A program made the position numbers and the translations under genes. Below the pieces are notes generated by a model that was not told the origin of the DNA, did no database searches, and was given only the letters and a program-made list of their open reading frames with translations. Positions 61,197 to 64,000 of a stretch of 64,000 nucleotides of DNA are shown here, piece by piece. Position 1 is the stretch's first letter. Each line of letters opens with the position of its first letter. The stretch is from positions 16,641 to 80,640 of the forward strand of contig CAJGBV010000006.1 of NCBI GenBank assembly GCA_904501755.1. The letters are read 5' to 3'. Source of the DNA: Clostridiaceae bacterium (GTDB lineage Bacteria > Bacillota > Clostridia > Oscillospirales > Acutalibacteraceae).

Positions 61197-61299
61197 ATAA
61201 TATTATTGTAAAATTTGCATAGTGATTTTTTATTTGTTTTTTATTTTTTTGTGCAAATACATTTTTTTGCAAAAAACATTAAAAAATGAGTAAAAAATA

Positions 61300-61328
61300 T
61301 TGAAAAGTGGCTCTTAATTTGATATAAT
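61300..61328 (+). promoter_or_regulatory. Promoter of the F420-ligase-like/guaA unit
   Basis: TTGAAA (61300-61305), 17-bp spacer, TATAAT (61323-61328). Confidence 0.85.
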
Positions 61329-61340
61329 ATTTTGTCGTAA

Positions 61341-61366
61341 AGAGCAAGATGTAAATCATCTGCTCT
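61341..61366 (+). other. Leader hairpin
   Basis: AGAGC-A-AGATG (61341-61351), loop TAAAT, CATCT-GCTCT (61357-61366): a 10-bp stem with one bulge in the short leader, close to +1. It lacks a T run, so a stabilising or regulatory role is more likely than termination. Confidence 0.45.
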
Positions 61367-61385
61367 ATTTGAAAGGAAGATTTTT

Positions 61386-62588
61386 ATGGATAAAAAAGAA
61401 CGCAGAGTAGGTACCGTTTCTCGCGGTATTCGTTGTCCTATTATAAGAGAAGGCGACAATCTGGCACAAATCGTTGCTGACAGCGTACTTGAGGCGGCTG
61501 AAATTGAAGGCTTTTCTCTTCGTGACCGCGATGTTATTTCTATGACCGAGTCTATTGTCGCTCGTGCACAGGGAAATTATGCAAGTGTTGATAACATTGC
61601 CGCAGATATTAAGGCGAAATTCGGCAATGAAACAGTTGGTGTTATTTTCCCAATCCTTTCCCGTAACCGTTTTTCGATTTGTCTTAAGGGTATTGCAAGA
61701 GGTGCTAAGAAAATCGTGCTTATGCTCAGCTACCCCTCCGACGAGGTTGGCAACTCACTTGCAACCTATGACCTTATTGATGAAGCCGGTATTAACCCGT
61801 ATTCTGATGTTCTTTCTTTAGAGCGTTACAGAGAGGTTTTCGGTGTTCAGAAGCTTGAGTTTACAGGCGTTGACTATGTTCAGTACTATAGCGACCTTAT
61901 TAAAGAGCAGGGAGCTGAGGTTGAAATTATCTTTGCTAATCAGCCTAAAGCAATTCTCGATTATACCGACTGTGTTCTTACCTGTGATATTCACACCCGT
62001 GTTAGAACAAAGCGTATATTAAAGGCTGCGGGTGCAAAAATCGTTTACGGACTTGACGAAATCCTCAATGCCTCTGTGAACGGAAGTGGCTGTAACGAAA
62101 AGTACGGTCTGCTTGGCTCTAATAAATCTACTGAAGAAACCATTAAGCTTTTCCCCAGAGAGTGCAAGGATTTAGTGCTTGATGTACAGAAGCGTATTCT
62201 TGATGCTACGGGCAAAAACGTAGAAGTTATGGTTTACGGCGACGGTGCATTTAAAGATCCACAGGGTAAAATATGGGAGCTTGCTGACCCTGTTGTATCT
62301 CCTGCGTTTACAGATGGTCTTATAGGAACTCCTAACGAGTTAAAACTTAAATATCTTGCAGATAACGACTTTAAAAATCTTTCAGGACAGGCTCTTAAGG
62401 ATGCTATCAGTGAGAGTATTCGTAAAAAGGACGGCAGCAGTCTTGTTGGCAATATGGCAGCTCAGGGAACTACTCCCCGTCAGCTTACCGACCTTATTGG
62501 CTCTCTGTGTGACCTTACCAGCGGTTCAGGCGACAAGGGTACTCCTGTGGTTCTTGTTCAGGGTTATTTTGATAACTATACTAATTAA
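61386..62588 (+). CDS. Coenzyme F420-0:L-glutamate ligase-like protein
   Basis: The 400-residue protein looks like the CofE/FbiB ligase family (PF01996): GIRCPIIREGDNLAQIV, DVISMTESIVARAQGN, an ASVNGSGCNEKYGLLGSNKSTEE segment and VMVYGDGAFKDP. CofE adds glutamate to F420-0. Here the protein is longer than archaeal CofE (~250), and no F420 biosynthesis gene is nearby; Clostridia are not known to make F420. It may glutamylate another compound. It lies 15 bp before guaA and is likely in one operon with it. Confidence 0.75.
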   Translation: MDKKERRVGTVSRGIRCPIIREGDNLAQIVADSVLEAAEIEGFSLRDRDVISMTESIVARAQGNYASVDNIAADIKAKFGNETVGVIFPILSRNRFSICLKGIARGAKKIVLMLSYPSDEVGNSLATYDLIDEAGINPYSDVLSLERYREVFGVQKLEFTGVDYVQYYSDLIKEQGAEVEIIFANQPKAILDYTDCVLTCDIHTRVRTKRILKAAGAKIVYGLDEILNASVNGSGCNEKYGLLGSNKSTEETIKLFPRECKDLVLDVQKRILDATGKNVEVMVYGDGAFKDPQGKIWELADPVVSPAFTDGLIGTPNELKLKYLADNDFKNLSGQALKDAISESIRKKDGSSLVGNMAAQGTTPRQLTDLIGSLCDLTSGSGDKGTPVVLVQGYFDNYTN

Positions 62589-62603
62589 TTTGGGAGGCAG
62601 AAT

Positions 62604-63602
62604 ATGAATAATGTAAGACCTGAGTCTATGGCTCGTATTACAACACCTGAACTTGCAAAGGCTTTTATTGACGAGCAGGTAAAGGAAATAAGAGAACAGG
62701 TGGGAAGCGATAAGGTGCTTCTCGCTCTTTCAGGCGGTGTTGATTCTTCTGTTGTTGCTGCCCTTCTTATTAAGGCTATCGGCAAACAGCTTGTTTGTGT
62801 TCATGTTAACCACGGCCTTATGCGCAAAGATGAGAGCGAAAATGTTATCAAAATCTTCAGCGAAGGTCTTGATGCAAACCTTGTTTATGTTGATGCAACT
62901 GATCGTTTCTTAGACCTTCTTGCAGGTGTTAGCGATCCTGAAAAGAAGAGAAAGATTATCGGCGCTGAGTTTATTAATGTTTTTGCTGATGAAGCAAGAA
63001 AACTTGATGATGTTAAATATCTTGCTCAGGGAACTATTTATCCTGACATTCTTGAAAGCATTAAACAGGCTGAGGGCAAAAAGGCCGTTAAATCACACCA
63101 TAATGTAGGCGGACTTCCTGAAGACCTTAAATTCAGCCTTGTTGAGCCAATTAAACTTCTTTATAAAGATGAAGTAAGAGTTGTGGGTGAGGCGCTGGGT
63201 CTTCCTCATGCTATGGTTTATCGTCAACCTTTCCCCGGCCCCGGCCTTGGTGTAAGATGTCTTGGTGCAATCACAAGGGATAGACTTGCAGCATTAAGAG
63301 AAGCTGATGCAATTCTCAGAGATGAATTTGACAAATGCGGACTTGCTGAAAAGGTTTGGCAGTATTTCGTTGTTATCCCCGATATAAAGAGCGTTGGCGT
63401 TAAGGATGAAAGCCGTTATGAAGGTTGGCCCGCAATCATACGCGCTGTTAATACTAAGGATGCAATGAGTGCTACTATCGAAGAAATCCCATATAGCGTT
63501 CTTCACAAAATCACCGCTCGTATCACAACAGAAGTAGACGGTATTAACCGCGTACTTATGGATTTAACACCAAAACCTGTTGGAACGATAGAGTGGGAGT
63601 GA
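62604..63602 (+). CDS. guaA: GMP synthetase ATP pyrophosphatase subunit (no glutaminase domain)
   Basis: The 332 residues hold only the C-terminal GuaA part: the PP-loop LALSGGVDSSVVAALL (~41-56), HVNHGLMRKDE, the FPGPGLGVRCLGAITRDRL core and the dimerisation end RITTEVDGINRVLMDLTPKPVGTIEWE. The usual ~190-residue glutaminase domain is absent, as in split archaeal enzymes. It aminates XMP to GMP, with ammonia or a glutaminase encoded elsewhere. The GGGAGG site lies 8 nt before the start. Confidence 0.93.
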   Translation: MNNVRPESMARITTPELAKAFIDEQVKEIREQVGSDKVLLALSGGVDSSVVAALLIKAIGKQLVCVHVNHGLMRKDESENVIKIFSEGLDANLVYVDATDRFLDLLAGVSDPEKKRKIIGAEFINVFADEARKLDDVKYLAQGTIYPDILESIKQAEGKKAVKSHHNVGGLPEDLKFSLVEPIKLLYKDEVRVVGEALGLPHAMVYRQPFPGPGLGVRCLGAITRDRLAALREADAILRDEFDKCGLAEKVWQYFVVIPDIKSVGVKDESRYEGWPAIIRAVNTKDAMSATIEEIPYSVLHKITARITTEVDGINRVLMDLTPKPVGTIEWE

Positions 63603-63656
63603 GTTTGCAAAGCAAAATCAGCTATGAGCGTTTCGCAGAAATGATCATATCATAAC

Positions 63657-63694
63657 ATTTGGCGAAGCCAAATTCATAACTCTAAACTCATAAC
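63657..63694. repeat. Mini hairpin and three tandem heptamers
   Basis: Hairpin ATTTGGC-GAA-GCCAAAT (63657-63673), then TCATAAC, TCTAAAC, TCATAAC at 63674, 63681, 63688. Same order as the element at 49231-49283 read on the minus strand, with different unit sequence. Confidence 0.6.
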
Positions 63695-63813
63695 TAAAAA
63701 GGAAAACAACTAAAGGCAGACAACCAAATGGGGTGGGTTGGTCGAATGAATAACATTCGCCAAAGCGCAACGGAGATTGTAAACCGTGACCTGATTTACA
63801 ATTAGAAACACGA

Positions 63814-63848
63814 AGCCGGGCAAAGGATATCTTTGCTCGGCTTTTTTT
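63814..63848 (+). terminator. Strong terminator after guaA/structured region
   Basis: AGCCGGGCAAAG (63814-63825) pairs with CTTTGCTCGGCT (63831-63842), including one G-T pair, followed by T7. Confidence 0.93.
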
Positions 63849-63853
63849 GTTTG

Positions 63854-63882
63854 TTGAAAACAATGTAAATTTATGATATAAT
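63854..63882 (+). promoter_or_regulatory. Promoter of the response regulator gene
   Basis: TTGAAA (63854-63859), 17-bp spacer, TATAAT (63877-63882). Confidence 0.85.
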
Positions 63883-63915
63883 GCCATTAGTTCATTATAG
63901 AAAGAAGGTGGCGAA

Positions 63916-64000
63916 GTGCTTAAAATCGCTATATGTGACGATGAAAAAGAGTTTTGTGATTCGGCTGAGCGTATGCTGAAACTTTATATGGAAGAAAAGG
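63916..64000 (+). CDS. Response regulator, probably LytTR type (3' end cut off)
   Basis: GTG at 63916 after AAGGTGG starts MLKIAICDDEKEFCDSAERM and runs off the window. The double Asp of ICDDE is the acidic pocket of a receiver domain, and the spacing fits AgrA/LytTR-like regulators common in Clostridia. Only 28 residues are visible, so the output domain is not known. Confidence 0.75.
   Translation, partial: MLKIAICDDEKEFCDSAERMLKLYMEEK

Larger units (their letters stand above)
63603..63853 (+). ncRNA. Possible structured RNA or structured 3' region of guaA
   Basis: In the 313-bp gap after guaA there is no open gene. From ~63720 there are three hairpins in order: TTGG-T-CGAATG/CATTCG-CCAA (63738-63763), ATTGTAAA/TTTACAAT (63776-63783 with 63795-63802, 11-nt loop) and a 12-bp terminator. 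The compact series suggests a small RNA or a long 3' region. I do not recognise a known family, and no promoter was seen for it. Confidence 0.4.

Noticed and set aside
62589..62603. Purine or other riboswitch before guaA
   Set aside because: Only 15 bp separate it from the upstream gene; regulation must lie at the promoter at 61300 or elsewhere.
1..64000. CRISPR arrays, prophage genes and insertion sequences
   Set aside because: No regularly spaced repeats, integrase, transposase, capsid or Cas proteins were seen on either strand.

Overview
The window reads as chromosomal DNA of a low-GC, strictly anaerobic, spore-forming member of the Clostridia, probably close to the Ruminococcaceae/Oscillospiraceae. 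The evidence is a cotJABC spore-coat operon, a type III glutamine synthetase, two secreted dockerin proteins, a superoxide reductase/rubredoxin/FprA oxygen-defence operon, an apparent Re-citrate synthase beside an Aquifex-type aconitase, and glycyl-radical chemistry. No prophage, insertion sequence or CRISPR array was seen. Most promoters are plain sigma-A type with 16-18 bp spacers, and many intergenic regions end in strong, often bidirectional, hairpin terminators.

Layout. 1-2.4 kb: end of a glycan-glucosylation (gtr-like) operon, cut at its 5' end. 2.5-6.3 kb: a carbohydrate locus with a glycoside-hydrolase-like gene, a divergent AraC regulator and a gene broken by one amber codon. 6.4-9.8 kb: a leucine-rich-repeat protein, then araA with a divergent AraC regulator. 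10-17 kb: a LicC-like nucleotidyltransferase, glnN, a transglutaminase lipoprotein with a degenerate LCP-like protein, and an ABC-F ATPase. 17-31.7 kb: a 1362-residue dockerin protein, lepA-thiN, a cluster resembling flavin-based extracellular electron transfer genes (EetB-like, EetA-like, ApbE), secA, a deacetylase-like gene with a zinc-ribbon protein, and cotJABC. 31.8-41.4 kb: two regulatory or lipoprotein genes, then a glycyl-radical enzyme with its activase, an AraC regulator and two probable glycan-processing enzymes. 41.5-45.4 kb: Re-citrate synthase, GntR regulator and aconitase, the entry to glutamate synthesis. 45.6-49.2 kb: dockerin transglutaminase, MATE pump, rpmB and tRNA-Arg(CCG). 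49.3-51 kb: an XRE repressor facing three zinc-ribbon membrane proteins. 51-59 kb: a LysR regulator, adhE with a Rex-like operator, a small-molecule kinase, a Nudix hydrolase, an M14-family pseudopeptidase and glmS. 59-61 kb: the oxygen-defence operon. 61.3-64 kb: an F420-ligase-like protein, guaA without a glutaminase domain, a possible structured RNA, and the start of a response regulator.

Several parts fit together. Citrate synthase and aconitase lead to 2-oxoglutarate and glutamine synthetase uses glutamate. AdhE regenerates NAD under probable redox (Rex) control. AraA and the AraC-linked enzyme genes point to plant or host glycan use, and the dockerins imply an extracellular cohesin scaffold encoded elsewhere. 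The least explained parts are the glycyl-radical cluster, the repressor-controlled zinc-ribbon membrane genes, the F420-ligase homologue beside a split GMP synthetase, and the structured region after guaA. All functional calls are by recognition of sequence; no database search was run.
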